Source of the DNA: Mangrovimonas sp. TPBH4
GTDB taxonomy: Bacteria; Bacteroidota; Bacteroidia; Flavobacteriales; Flavobacteriaceae
Length of the DNA: 64,000 nt
Assembly: GCF_001280505.1 (NCBI RefSeq)
Contig: NZ_LBIO01000040.1
Location: 124,001 to 188,000 of the forward strand
Reading direction: 5' to 3'
The stretch's first letter is position 1. Each line of letters begins with the position of its first letter. Both the position numbers and the translations under genes were made by a program. Below the pieces are notes generated by a model. It made no database searches. It saw only the letters and a list, made by a program, of their open reading frames with translations, and was not told the origin of the DNA. Shown piece by piece: positions 18,076-27,070 of the stretch.

Positions 18076-18080
18076 CTTTG
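18073..18080 (+). promoter_or_regulatory. Candidate -7 element (TAACTTTG) for the small membrane-protein genes
   Basis: Exact TAnnTTTG overlapping the MATE stop codon, 21 bp before the ATG at 18102. Confidence 0.4.
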
Positions 18081-18101
18081 GCCGTTAAGCAAATTTGAGC
18101 C

Positions 18102-18263
18102 ATGTTATTGACCATTCTACAAGTAGATATAGAAGAAAAAATCAAAAATGCGCCCGATTCAGGTTATGAAATAGGAGTGTTTATTGGTTCCTTGTTACCG
18201 TTTGTAATTTTGGTAGCCATTGCTTATCTCATTTTTAGATACAACAAAAACAAACAAAACTAA
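18102..18263 (+). CDS. Small membrane protein (53 aa), unknown
   Basis: Reads MLLTILQVDIEEKIKNAPDS, then a hydrophobic helix (IGVFIGSLLPFVILVAIAYL) and a basic tail FRYNKNKQN. This is the pattern of a single-pass inner-membrane protein with a cytoplasmic positive tail. It lies 26 nt after the MATE gene behind a -7-like motif and is followed 8 nt later by a second tiny ORF of the same design. I do not recognise the family. Confidence comes from the membrane pattern, the spacing and the promoter motif. Confidence 0.5.
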   Translation: MLLTILQVDIEEKIKNAPDSGYEIGVFIGSLLPFVILVAIAYLIFRYNKNKQN

Positions 18264-18271
18264 ACAGTACC

Positions 18272-18370
18272 ATGAATTTCCTAAACTTTTTAAGCGGTAA
18301 CGGCTTGTTTTTAATCCTAGCCATTGTATTGATTGTGATTTACATCTACAACCGCAACAAAAGACGCTAA
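18272..18370 (+). CDS. Very small membrane protein (32 aa), unknown
   Basis: MNFLNFLSGNGLFLILAIVL followed by IVIYIYNRNKRR: one transmembrane helix with an Arg/Lys-rich end. It closely follows the 53-aa ORF and ends 2 nt before the convergent oxygenase gene. Its size makes the call tentative, but the design resembles that of its neighbour. Confidence 0.4.
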   Translation: MNFLNFLSGNGLFLILAIVLIVIYIYNRNKRR

Positions 18371-18372
18371 GA

Positions 18373-19014
18373 TTAACGCGTCTTCAACCAACCTGTAATA
18401 CTCAATCTTTGGGTATCCACAGGTTTTACCTCATGTTCTATCACCTGACTTTCAAAAATCACCACTCGCCCAGGAAATGGGTAGATGACTTTTTCGTGCT
18501 CCACACCATTCTCATCGAGATATAATACCAATTCACCGCCATTTTCTGGCTGCCAATCTTCCTCATTCAAATAGCAAACAAAAGACAGTTTACGACGATC
18601 GTCATTTTGAAAGGTATCCAAATGACGCTTGTAAAAAGTCCCTTTGGGGTATAAAGCATAGTGGAATTCCTTTTGTAGAATCCCCATAAAGCAGGTCTTG
18701 TTTAGATAGCCAACCAAATGGTTGATCTTATCAAAAAACAGTTGCTCCGTTGCGTTGGCATTCATCTCGTCCATCCATAAAATAACATCGCCTCGAATGG
18801 ATTTTTCTATGGTTTCATTCACACGGTTGCCAATGGCAGCCTTTTTAAAAGCATCCAATTGGTGCTTTTCATTTAAAGAACCCCGCAAAACTGCGACTTC
18901 TTCTGCAGTAAAGAATTGTTCTACAATACTGCACTTCTGCGTTAAAATATCTGCTATCACTTTCTCGTACAGCGGATTCTCAACAAACTCCAATTGCTCA
19001 AAGAGCTCGTTCAT
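18373..19014 (-). CDS. 2-oxoglutarate/Fe(II)-dependent oxygenase (prolyl 4-hydroxylase-like)
   Basis: Predicted Fe(II)/2-oxoglutarate oxygenase of the SM-20 / prolyl-4-hydroxylase type, 213 aa. The iron triad is H131-x-D133 (YKRHLDTF) and H194 (VIEHEVKPV), and the 2-oxoglutarate-binding arginine is R203 (TQRLSITGWL). GGELVLYL and PFPGRVVIFES supply the usual core strands. There is no signal peptide, so it is cytoplasmic. The target protein is unknown; in other bacteria relatives hydroxylate translation proteins, but nothing here fixes this. It stands alone, divergent from queD. Confidence 0.85.
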   Translation of the reverse strand: MNELFEQLEFVENPLYEKVIADILTQKCSIVEQFFTAEEVAVLRGSLNEKHQLDAFKKAAIGNRVNETIEKSIRGDVILWMDEMNANATEQLFFDKINHLVGYLNKTCFMGILQKEFHYALYPKGTFYKRHLDTFQNDDRRKLSFVCYLNEEDWQPENGGELVLYLDENGVEHEKVIYPFPGRVVIFESQVIEHEVKPVDTQRLSITGWLKTR

Positions 19015-19079
19015 AGTTTCATAGATCTAAAAAAAGTGCGCAAATGTAATCTAAAAACCATTTGCTTTTACAAATTCAA

Positions 19080-19087
19080 TACCTTTG
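19080..19087 (+). promoter_or_regulatory. Candidate -7 element (TACCTTTG) for queD
   Basis: Exact TAnnTTTG, 18 bp before the ATG at 19106. Confidence 0.4.
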
Positions 19088-19105
19088 CAATGAAATATTT
19101 TGGTT

Positions 19106-19561
19106 ATGAGCAACATTCGAATTACGAAACAATTTTCTTTCGAGACAGGGCATGCACTTTACGGCTATGATGGCAAGTGTAAAAATGTACATGGGCACAG
19201 TTACAAACTCTCTGTAACAGTTATAGGACAGCCCATTGCAGACACTTCCAATGTAAAGTTTGGGATGGTCATTGATTTTGGAGACCTTAAAAAAATTGTC
19301 AAAGAAGAAATTGTAGATGTATTTGACCACGCTACGGTATTCAACAAAAACACCCCACACATAGAATTGGCCAAAGAGCTTGAAGATCGTGGGCACAATG
19401 TGCTTTTGGTAGAGTACCAACCTACCAGTGAAATGATGGTAATTGACTTTGCCAAAAAGATACAAATCAGACTGCCCCAAAACATACAACTTCATTCATT
19501 GAAATTACAGGAAACCGATTCGTCCTATGCCGAATGGTTTGCAAGTGACAACAAGCAATAA
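19106..19561 (+). CDS. queD: 6-carboxy-tetrahydropterin synthase / 6-pyruvoyl-tetrahydropterin synthase family
   Basis: Zinc enzyme that acts on dihydroneopterin triphosphate; in bacteria this is usually the second step to queuosine. 151 aa from the ATG at 19106 (a TTG lies 6 nt upstream). Zinc ligands H16, H29 and H31 occur in FETGHALYGYDGKCKNVHGH, with the catalytic Cys25 four residues before H29. FDHATVFN and the C-terminal LQETDSSYAEWF are also present. No other queuosine gene is in the window, so the exact reaction (QueD versus PTPS) is a family inference. Confidence 0.88.
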   Translation: MSNIRITKQFSFETGHALYGYDGKCKNVHGHSYKLSVTVIGQPIADTSNVKFGMVIDFGDLKKIVKEEIVDVFDHATVFNKNTPHIELAKELEDRGHNVLLVEYQPTSEMMVIDFAKKIQIRLPQNIQLHSLKLQETDSSYAEWFASDNKQ

Positions 19562-19591
19562 CACAAACTTTATCCTATAACAATAAGGCAC

Positions 19592-20032
19592 ATGGAGGAC
19601 TTCTTTAAAGACATTTTTGAGTACCATCACCATATGAACCAAACGCTTATAGATGTATTCTTAAAACACCACCAACAGGTTTCAGAACGTACCCCTGCCA
19701 TGTTTTCGCACTGTTTAAATGCGCACCAAATATGGAATTCCCGAATCCTGGAAACCACTCCTTTTGAGGTACATCAACTTCATCCTTTGGAAAACTTTAA
19801 AATCATAGATACCATTAACTACAGGACCACCCTTAAGATAATTGATACCTATGAGTTTGGAGAACCCATCGTATACCTCAACTCCAAAGGAGAGCCTTAT
19901 GAGAATTCGGTACAGGACATTTTATTCCATATTGCCAACCACCACACCCACCACAAGGGACAATTGATTTCCGATTTAAGGAAATACGGAATCAAGCCTC
20001 CTGTAACCGACTATATTTTTTACAAACGATGA
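19592..20032 (+). CDS. DinB-family four-helix metal-binding protein
   Basis: 146 aa, predicted cytoplasmic four-helix bundle of the DinB/YfiT superfamily, often metal-dependent thiol-linked transferases. Candidate metal ligands are the histidine in HCLNAHQIWNSRIL and the cluster in HIANHHTHHKGQLISDL near the C-terminal end. The stop overlaps the lpxH start by 4 nt, so the two are translationally coupled. The substrate is unknown. Confidence 0.8.
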   Translation: MEDFFKDIFEYHHHMNQTLIDVFLKHHQQVSERTPAMFSHCLNAHQIWNSRILETTPFEVHQLHPLENFKIIDTINYRTTLKIIDTYEFGEPIVYLNSKGEPYENSVQDILFHIANHHTHHKGQLISDLRKYGIKPPVTDYIFYKR

Positions 20033-20781
20033 ACATCCCCCAAGGAAAGAACATATACTTTGCTTCCGATAACCATCTGGGAGCCCCTACACAAGAAGCC
20101 TCACGCCCAAGAGAACAAAAATTTGTCGCCTGGTTAGACGAGATTAAAAAGGATGCTGCCGCCATCTTTTTAATTGGCGATCTTTTTGACTTTTGGTTTG
20201 AATATAAAACCGTGGTACCAAAAGGCTTCACTAGAACTTTGGGCAAATTGGCAGAAATCAGCGATTCAGGTATTCCTATTTACTTTTTTGTTGGCAACCA
20301 CGACCTTTGGATGAATGGCTATTTTGAAGAAGAGCTCAACATACCTGTATACCACGAACCCCAAGAATTCACCTTCAACGATACGACGTTTTTTATAGGT
20401 CATGGAGACGGTTTAGGTCCAGGGGACAAGGGTTACAAGCGCATGAAAAAAGTGTTCACCAATCCTTTCAGCAAGTGGCTATTCCGTTGGTTGCACCCAG
20501 ATTTGGGCGTAAAACTGGCACAATACCTTTCTGTGAAGAACAAACTCATCTCAGGGGATGAGGATGCCGCCTTTTTAGGAGAAGATAAGGAGTGGCTCGT
20601 ACAATATTCCAAACGTAAACTAGAAGACAAACACAGGGACTATTTCGTGTTTGGACACCGCCATTTGCCTATGGAAATAGACTTAGGTAATAACGCTAAA
20701 TACGTCAACCTAGGCGATTGGATCAACTACTATACCTACGGGGTGTTTGACGGCAAAAAGATGCACTTAAAAACCTATTAA
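20029..20781 (+). CDS. lpxH: UDP-2,3-diacylglucosamine diphosphatase
   Basis: Calcineurin-like phosphoesterase that releases UMP from UDP-diacylglucosamine in lipid A synthesis. 250 aa. Metal-binding motifs run in the expected order: D14-x-H16 (FASDNHLGA), GD51LFD, GN90H91D, H125 (FFIGHGDGLGPGD) and GHRH near residue 217. The GDGLGPGDKGYK segment matches the LpxH-type family of Bacteroidota, although assignment to the LpxH reaction rather than a paralogous phosphatase is from family knowledge. Confidence 0.85.
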   Translation: MNIPQGKNIYFASDNHLGAPTQEASRPREQKFVAWLDEIKKDAAAIFLIGDLFDFWFEYKTVVPKGFTRTLGKLAEISDSGIPIYFFVGNHDLWMNGYFEEELNIPVYHEPQEFTFNDTTFFIGHGDGLGPGDKGYKRMKKVFTNPFSKWLFRWLHPDLGVKLAQYLSVKNKLISGDEDAAFLGEDKEWLVQYSKRKLEDKHRDYFVFGHRHLPMEIDLGNNAKYVNLGDWINYYTYGVFDGKKMHLKTY

Positions 20782-22049
20782 GCCTCTTCCCTTTCATGGT
20801 CTTCATAATCCTTGGTTAGATCCAAGGTGCGTATCACTGGGTTTTTAATACCAATACCCACAACGGTTATCAAGGTCATCACACCCCCAAAAACAACGGC
20901 GGTGGCTGGCCCCATTAACTTAGCGGTTAAACCACTTTCAAAAGCTCCCAACTCGTTGGAAGAGCCCACAAACATAGAGTTTACAGACGACACGCGCCCA
21001 CGCATGTTATCAGGTGTTTTCAATTGAAGAATGGTTTGCCTAATTACCATGGAAATACCATCGGCCGCGCCACTTAAAAACAGCGCCACTACAGACACCC
21101 AAAATATAGAAGACATTCCAAAGGCTATAATACAAAGTCCAAATACAAACACCGATACCAGCAATTTGATACCGGCGTTCCTGGATATAGGTATATAAGT
21201 CGTTAAAAACATGCTCACAATACTTCCCAATGAAATGGACGCATTCAAGATACCAAATCCCTTAGATCCCACATGCAGTATGTCTTGAGCAAACACAGAC
21301 AAGAGTGCCACGGCCCCACCAAACAAAACCGCAATCATATCCAGAGTAAGCGCTCCTAAAATGGCCTTGTTGGAAAACACAAACTTTACTCCCACCTTTA
21401 AACTTTCCTTTACGGACTCTCCTATTTTTGGATTCAGAATTGGTTTGGGTTTTATTTTAAAGGTGAGCAACAAAGAGATTACTACTAAGATAAATATGAT
21501 GCATAAGGTTTTGTCCACTCCAATCCAATGGATAAAAAACCCGCCAAAAAGAGCTCCCAAAACGCCAGCTGCTTTCCAAGTACTTGTACTCCAAGTAGCA
21601 GCATTGGGATATACTTTCTTGGGGACAATCAAGGCGATTAATGAGAATATGGTTGGTCCAAAAAAGGAGCGCAAAAAGCCTCCAAAAAATACTAGAGCAT
21701 AAATACCATATAAAATGGCATTGGTAGACCAATTGGAAACAACCCTATCCCAAGTCAATAGAAAAAGCCCTAAACTTATTAAGGAAAACGCCGCAATACA
21801 CTTGGCCAATAGGTTGCGTTTTTCATTCTGGTCCACAATATGCCCAGCAAACAGGGCCATGGTAAATGCAGGAATAATTTCCATAAGACCTATAATCCCT
21901 AAGGCCAGAGGATCTTTTGTTAGACTGTACACTTCCCATTCTATAACGATAAACTGCATAGACCATCCAAAAACCAAGGCAAAGCGTACCAATAAAAATA
22001 TATTGAACTCTTTATATCTCAAGGCCGCATAAGGGTCGTTTTTTGCCAT
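20778..22049 (-). CDS. MFS transporter (EntS-like branch)
   Basis: Integral membrane transporter, 423 aa with about twelve transmembrane segments. Visible features: an N-terminal YKEFNIFLLVRFALVFGWSMQF, a central charged loop around residues 195-220, and a C-terminal TPDNMRGRVSSVNSMFVGSSNELGAFESG that is typical of the MFS_3 / enterobactin-exporter group. It is convergent with lpxH (stops overlap by 2-4 nt). The substrate is unknown. Confidence 0.85.
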   Translation of the reverse strand: MAKNDPYAALRYKEFNIFLLVRFALVFGWSMQFIVIEWEVYSLTKDPLALGIIGLMEIIPAFTMALFAGHIVDQNEKRNLLAKCIAAFSLISLGLFLLTWDRVVSNWSTNAILYGIYALVFFGGFLRSFFGPTIFSLIALIVPKKVYPNAATWSTSTWKAAGVLGALFGGFFIHWIGVDKTLCIIFILVVISLLLTFKIKPKPILNPKIGESVKESLKVGVKFVFSNKAILGALTLDMIAVLFGGAVALLSVFAQDILHVGSKGFGILNASISLGSIVSMFLTTYIPISRNAGIKLLVSVFVFGLCIIAFGMSSIFWVSVVALFLSGAADGISMVIRQTILQLKTPDNMRGRVSSVNSMFVGSSNELGAFESGLTAKLMGPATAVVFGGVMTLITVVGIGIKNPVIRTLDLTKDYEDHEREEA

Positions 22050-22263
22050 AAACTAATTTTTAATACCGTAGCACTACACTACTTTAAAGAACTACCATTT
22101 GTACTAACTCTTTTCAAAAGTCGTCAATTCATGTGACATTATGCAAAAATTCTGTTCTATGAATACGACCTCCAAAATGTCTCGAGACTTCAGTGCACTT
22201 CATCCCAATGCCATTTCTAAAAAAATACAATTTGAAGGATATACTTTCCAAAAACCTAGATAC

Positions 22264-23967
22264 TTATTTAATATCCCGTAACTTCATTTGTAAGGACACC
22301 GTACCATTCCAATGGTTTTCGTCTATGGAATACACGGCCTTAAAAGCTTGCTTATCCTGAATTAAAGGGAGCTTTTCACCCAAACCAAAACCAATGCCAA
22401 CAATTGTATTTCCATTTGATTGCGGATTGAAAGGTTGACCAACGGTTATACGTAAATGCTTATCATCTTCGCCCACACATTTTCCATAGCCCGTATCTAC
22501 TAGGTCTTCGGTCATGAAAATGGGAGACATATTGCCCGGTCCAAAAGGTCCGAACTGCTTCATGATACGCCATAGTTTGGCATTCACCTCATGCAATCCA
22601 ATCTTCGTATCAATTTTTATCTCGGGCGTTAACAGGGTCTTGTCTATGGTTTGCGACACCACATCTTCAAAAGCCTGTTTAAAGGCCTCATAATTTTCTT
22701 CCTTCAAAGTCAATCCTGCAGCATATTTATGCCCCCCAAACTGTTCTATATGCTCGCTACAGGCCTCTAAGGCATTGTATACATCAAAACCACTTACAGA
22801 GCGTGCCGAAGCTGCCAACTTATCCCCGCTTTTGGTAAATACCAGCGTAGGGCGGTAATAGGTTTCAATCAATCGGGAAGCCACAATGCCTATCACGCCT
22901 TTGTGCCAATGCTCTTGGTATACTACCGAAGTATAGCGTTCCTGCTCCTGTAACTGTGCAATTTGCTCCAAGGCTTCCACCGTAATTTGTTGGTCGGCTT
23001 CACGCCGATCGCTGTTGAAGGTTTCAATCTCGCTGGCATATTGTTCGGCAAGGGAAGGATCTTCTTCGGTAAGGAGGGTCACCGCATGGTTGCCGTGCTT
23101 CATACGTCCTGCCGCATTGATACGGGGCGCAATAATAAACACCACATCGGTAATGCTCAGGTTGGTTTTCTTTACTTGGTTGATGATGGCTTGAAAGCCC
23201 CCTCTTGGTTGCGCATTAATGACCTGCATCCCAAAATAGGCCAGCACTCTGTTTTCACCAGTAATGGGAACAATATCCGCCCCAATGGCCGTTGCCACTA
23301 AGTCCAAATATTCCGTAAGGTCTTCTATGGTTTTGCCTTCATTGGCCGACAAGGCCTGAATCAACTTAAAGCCTACCCCACAACCGCACAATTCCTTATA
23401 AGGATACTGGCAGTCTTCCTGCTTGGGGTCCAACACAGCCACTGCTTGGGGCACGTCACTCCCCGGTCTGTGGTGGTCGCAGATGACAAAATCAATCCCT
23501 TTTTCCTTGGCATAGGCTACCTTGTCAATGGCCTTGATACCACAGTCCAATGCCACAATAAGAGAGAAATCATTATCATCGGCAAAGTCGATGCCCTTAT
23601 AGGATATTCCATACCCTTCGTCATAGCGATCCGGAATATAGGTAGCCACCCTATCTGTTCTGGTTTTTAGGTAGGACGACATCAGGGCCACAGAGGTAGT
23701 CCCGTCCACGTCATAATCGCCATATACCAAAATATTTTCACCCTGTGAAAGTGCCAGCTCAATCCTAGCGACTGCCCTGTCCATATCCTTCATCAGGTAG
23801 GGATCGTGCAGATGTTCTAAAGAAGGCCTAAAAAAATCCTTGGCGGCTTCAAAGCTTTCAATATTACGTTGCAACAACAAGGTTGCCACAATATCATCTA
23901 CCTGAAGGGCCTCTTTCAGGGCCGCAATCTGTTCCTTTGGTGGTTTGGGCTTAAGCGTCCAACGCAT
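22264..23967 (-). CDS. recJ: Single-stranded-DNA-specific exonuclease RecJ
   Basis: 5'-3' single-strand exonuclease in recombination and mismatch repair. 567 aa, normal length. DHH-family motifs are in order: YGDYDVDGT (residues 82-90), ALDCGIKA, ICDHHRPG (DHH), and the DHHA1 motif GGHKYAAGLTL, followed by an OB-like C-terminal part. The OsmC gene ends 1 nt upstream of its start, so the two are co-transcribed. Confidence 0.95.
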   Translation of the reverse strand: MRWTLKPKPPKEQIAALKEALQVDDIVATLLLQRNIESFEAAKDFFRPSLEHLHDPYLMKDMDRAVARIELALSQGENILVYGDYDVDGTTSVALMSSYLKTRTDRVATYIPDRYDEGYGISYKGIDFADDNDFSLIVALDCGIKAIDKVAYAKEKGIDFVICDHHRPGSDVPQAVAVLDPKQEDCQYPYKELCGCGVGFKLIQALSANEGKTIEDLTEYLDLVATAIGADIVPITGENRVLAYFGMQVINAQPRGGFQAIINQVKKTNLSITDVVFIIAPRINAAGRMKHGNHAVTLLTEEDPSLAEQYASEIETFNSDRREADQQITVEALEQIAQLQEQERYTSVVYQEHWHKGVIGIVASRLIETYYRPTLVFTKSGDKLAASARSVSGFDVYNALEACSEHIEQFGGHKYAAGLTLKEENYEAFKQAFEDVVSQTIDKTLLTPEIKIDTKIGLHEVNAKLWRIMKQFGPFGPGNMSPIFMTEDLVDTGYGKCVGEDDKHLRITVGQPFNPQSNGNTIVGIGFGLGEKLPLIQDKQAFKAVYSIDENHWNGTVSLQMKLRDIK

Positions 23968-23968
23968 G

Positions 23969-24391
23969 CTATTTGTTGTGATAATGAATAGAAGTATTTA
24001 CAGTTGCAAATTTCCTGAACATTTCCATAACGCCACAATATTTTTCGACAGATAAATCTACCGCCTTTTTTATTTTGTCTTCATTAAGGTTTTCGCCGTA
24101 AAAGTGGTATTCCACATTAACGGTATGATAGATTTTTGGGTGCTCCTCGGTAAGCTCACCAAAGGTATCTATTCTGAAATCGGATACCTGCACCTTCATT
24201 TTGTCCAAAATGGATACCACATCCAAACCGGAACATCCTGCCAAAGACGACAACATCATGGCCTTAGGTCTTAGTCCCGAATTGTGCCCCCCGTGTTCCT
24301 CTGAAGTGTCCATAAACAGGGTCTTTCCGCTTGGGTTATCAGATTCAAATTGAGAGTTCCCTTTCCAGTGCGTTACAACTTTATGTGTCAT
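23969..24391 (-). CDS. OsmC/Ohr-family protein
   Basis: 140 aa, predicted thiol peroxidase fold that reduces organic hydroperoxides. The two conserved cysteines are present: C53 (LAGCSGLDVVSIL) and C119 (EKYCGVME). The branch looks closer to YhfA/OsmC than to Ohr. It ends 1 nt before recJ and is divergent from the AhpD-like gene at 24458, which suggests a shared oxidative-stress setting. Confidence 0.88.
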   Translation of the reverse strand: MTHKVVTHWKGNSQFESDNPSGKTLFMDTSEEHGGHNSGLRPKAMMLSSLAGCSGLDVVSILDKMKVQVSDFRIDTFGELTEEHPKIYHTVNVEYHFYGENLNEDKIKKAVDLSVEKYCGVMEMFRKFATVNTSIHYHNK

Positions 24392-24457
24392 CGTTTGTGA
24401 TTTTTTCGTTACTTGTTAGTTCAAAAATACTACTTAAAACCCTAAAACGGAATAATT

Positions 24458-25048
24458 ATGCCACTTGTCACACCATTATCGCCAGATTATGACCAGGAAA
24501 CCAAAGAACTAGCCGAATTCTTTAACGAAACCTTGGGATTTTGTCCCAACTCGGTACTCACCATGCAGCGGCGTCCAGCCATTTCCAAGGCCTTTATCAA
24601 CCTCAACAAAGCGGTGATGGCCAACGAAGGGCGAGTGACATCTGCCCTCAAGCGGATGATTGCCTGGGTAAGCAGCAATGCCACGGGCTGTAGGTACTGC
24701 CAGGCTCACGCGATTAGGGCGGCCGAACGCTATGGGGCCCACCAAGAGCAATTGGACCATATTTGGGACTACCGTACCCACCCTGCCTTCAATGAGGCCG
24801 AACGTGCCGCACTGGACTTTAGCCTTGCCGCCAGCCAAGTACCCAACGCAGTGGATGCTTCCATCGAAAAGCGCCTACGCGAACATTGGGACGAAGGCGA
24901 AATTGTAGAAATGCTAGGCGTGATTTCCCTGTTTGGTTACCTGAACCGTTGGAATGACAGCATGGGCACGTCTATTGAGGAAGGTGCTGTTGAAAGTGGC
25001 ACTCAGTATTTGGGGAAACATGGATGGAATAAGGGAAAACATATATAA
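24458..25048 (+). CDS. Carboxymuconolactone decarboxylase / AhpD-like peroxidase-related protein
   Basis: 196 aa. The redox motif C78-x-x-C81-x-x-H84 in GCRYCQAHAIRAAE is that of the AhpD-like 'peroxidase-related enzyme' group rather than of the non-redox decarboxylases. A helical body follows. No signal peptide. It is divergent from OsmC and shares a 66-bp gap with it, and is followed after 5 nt by a lipoprotein gene. Confidence 0.85.
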   Translation: MPLVTPLSPDYDQETKELAEFFNETLGFCPNSVLTMQRRPAISKAFINLNKAVMANEGRVTSALKRMIAWVSSNATGCRYCQAHAIRAAERYGAHQEQLDHIWDYRTHPAFNEAERAALDFSLAASQVPNAVDASIEKRLREHWDEGEIVEMLGVISLFGYLNRWNDSMGTSIEEGAVESGTQYLGKHGWNKGKHI

Positions 25049-25053
25049 CCAAC

Positions 25054-25824
25054 ATGATAAAACAATTTAAACCACTACTTGCCTTATTACTTATTGGCAC
25101 ACTAAACAATTGTAAACAAAAGGAACCGACTGATGCGTTTACCTTTATTGACAGAAATGACTATGTCATTGATTCCTATAATGGTCTGTTTGTCTACAAA
25201 CTTTCCAAAAGCAAGCAACTAATGGACGGCTATTATGTAGTTGGCAATAAAGTCCAAAAATGGGAAGAATTCAATGTTAAAGAAGGCCTTTTAAATGGCG
25301 ACTACTTGATTTTTCATAATAACGGTGAAATCTTTTCGCATTCAAAATATTCTAACGGTAAGAAACACGGTATCGAAAAAACCTACTACCCTTCCGGTGC
25401 CCTCAAAAAAGAAACTCCATATAGCAACGACCTTCAGTATGGTACCATAAAAACCTATTATGAAAGTGGACAGCTGGAAACCGAAGCGACTAAAGAGAAA
25501 GGAGAGATAATAGAATCAGTTACCTATGATATTATTGGCAACATCACGCGGCAACTCTTCATTAGAGATGGCCGCACCATAACCCAAGACATTAGGAACG
25601 GTAAAGTATTTTTTGAATCAATCTCGTCCAATTACGACAATTTTGAAGCTGTAAAGCTTTATAATGACGATGGCAGCTTGAAGGTATTTCTGCGTATGTT
25701 GGATGAAGGCGACGAGCATTACCTTATTGAACTTGACGAAAAGGGCAACGAAGTAAAACGAATAGACCTAAAAGAAAATCCTCAAGAAATTTTAAAATAT
25801 CAAGAATATTTTGTGAATGGATAA
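25054..25824 (+). CDS. MORN-repeat lipoprotein
   Basis: 256 aa with an N-terminal lipoprotein signal (LLLIGTLNNC, lipobox Cys20). The body carries repeats of the MORN / YwqK type, such as LNGDYLIFHNNGEIFSHSKY, KHGIEKTYYPSGALKKETPY and YGTIKTYYESGQLETEA. Such proteins are usually periplasmic or surface-exposed beta-sheet modules. The function is not known. It starts 5 nt after the AhpD-like gene, so is probably co-transcribed. Confidence 0.8.
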   Translation: MIKQFKPLLALLLIGTLNNCKQKEPTDAFTFIDRNDYVIDSYNGLFVYKLSKSKQLMDGYYVVGNKVQKWEEFNVKEGLLNGDYLIFHNNGEIFSHSKYSNGKKHGIEKTYYPSGALKKETPYSNDLQYGTIKTYYESGQLETEATKEKGEIIESVTYDIIGNITRQLFIRDGRTITQDIRNGKVFFESISSNYDNFEAVKLYNDDGSLKVFLRMLDEGDEHYLIELDEKGNEVKRIDLKENPQEILKYQEYFVNG

Positions 25825-25903
25825 GTGGTTTTAACCGGTGAATTACTATTCATTCTGTAAAGTCTAGAAATAGCTATTGAAAACCAAATCTTTTATATAA
25901 AAA

Positions 25904-25935
25904 GGAGTTTATGCCAACTTTTGAGCATAAACTCC
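25904..25935. other. Perfect 11-bp hairpin upstream of the esterase gene
   Basis: GGAGTTTATGC / GCATAAACTCC with a 10-nt loop. On the minus strand it is followed by a run of five T and would look like an intrinsic terminator, yet no minus-strand gene precedes it. On the plus strand it ends 25 nt before the ATG at 25961 and would lie in the leader. Confidence 0.45.
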
Positions 25936-25960
25936 AAAACAATTGTTCCAAACTACTACA

Positions 25961-26809
25961 ATGAACATGAAAAATGTAGTATTCGTTATTGGGTGCTCAA
26001 TTTTATTGACGTTTTCCTGTAATTCAAAACTTGAAAAAGGAAATGCAACATCTCAATTCTTCACAGATTCCATTTACAGCAAAAACCTTTCTGAATATAG
26101 AAAACACAGTGTGTATTTGCCCAAGGAATTCAACCCAAGCAAGCAATACCCCATTATGTATGCTAATGATGGCAATAGCAACTTAACCCAAAAGAAACAC
26201 TTATTAGATTCGTTAATTGCCAACCAGATTATAAAACCCTTAATTTTTGTCGCTAGCTTTTCTAACAGTAAAATTGCAGACAGCACAAGCACAACCACTG
26301 GCGATGGCAAAAAGGTATACCTCACCTACCGAAATTTTGAATACATAGACAGGCAACCTTTCAGAGAAGAAGATTCTTTATTGATCCACAGATTTAAAAA
26401 CCATAAAGCCTATTTTATTGAAGAATTCATTCCGGAAATAGAAAGCAAATACCGCCAAAAACCAGAAAAAGATAATCGGTACTTCTACGGCGTGTCCAAT
26501 GGGGCCGGATTTGGGATGAGTCTCTTGAACTCGCATCCAAACATCATTGGAACCTATCTATGTTTTTCAACTTTTGGCGGCGACATCCAAAGCTATACTT
26601 GGCACAGCAACATACAATACCCAAATTTATATTTACGATACGGAAGCGAGGAACCCTTTTTCCTTAAAGAGGATGCCGAATTTATTATGGCAAAATATAC
26701 CGCACTAAAGGCATTTGCCGAAATACAAGAATTTGAGGGCGGGCATGATAACAGCTTGTGGAACGAGACGTTTATTGATGTAGCTCGTAGGTTGTTTGCT
26801 TTGGAGTAA
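25961..26809 (+). CDS. Alpha/beta-hydrolase (esterase-D / Fes-like) lipoprotein
   Basis: 282 aa from the ATG at 25961 (a TTG lies 18 nt upstream). N-terminal lipoprotein signal ending LLTFSC. The putative serine esterase core resembles the Fes/IroE and esterase-D group: KHSVYLPKEF and YPIMYANDG near the N-terminus, nucleophile elbow G-V-S-N-G in YFYGVSNGAGFGMSL, and the histidine in FEGGHDNSLWNE at the end. Periplasmic or outer-membrane attached. The substrate is unknown; feruloyl, siderophore or peptidyl esters are possibilities only. Confidence 0.8.
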   Translation: MNMKNVVFVIGCSILLTFSCNSKLEKGNATSQFFTDSIYSKNLSEYRKHSVYLPKEFNPSKQYPIMYANDGNSNLTQKKHLLDSLIANQIIKPLIFVASFSNSKIADSTSTTTGDGKKVYLTYRNFEYIDRQPFREEDSLLIHRFKNHKAYFIEEFIPEIESKYRQKPEKDNRYFYGVSNGAGFGMSLLNSHPNIIGTYLCFSTFGGDIQSYTWHSNIQYPNLYLRYGSEEPFFLKEDAEFIMAKYTALKAFAEIQEFEGGHDNSLWNETFIDVARRLFALE

Positions 26810-27070
26810 AAGAAAGATTCATTAGTAATAGTTTTGACTCTATTTCATATAAATGTGGTCTCTATGTTCATTTTATTCATTCACTCTATTTTAAGTATTC
26901 ATGAATGTTACGCATTTGCCTTGATGCAAAAGAGCATTTCAAACAACCACCATTCTCTCCACACAAAAACCTCTAGAAGACACTAAATGGGATGGTTTAA
27001 GGATGGGAAATGTGATAAGATTAACATGTAAGAATAATGGTTATATTAGTGCCTAAACCAAATCAACCAA

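Noticed and set aside
22159-22281. Short ORF (40 aa) on the plus strand between the MFS gene and recJ
   Set aside because: No -7 motif, no signal or family pattern, and it overlaps the end of recJ; likely chance.
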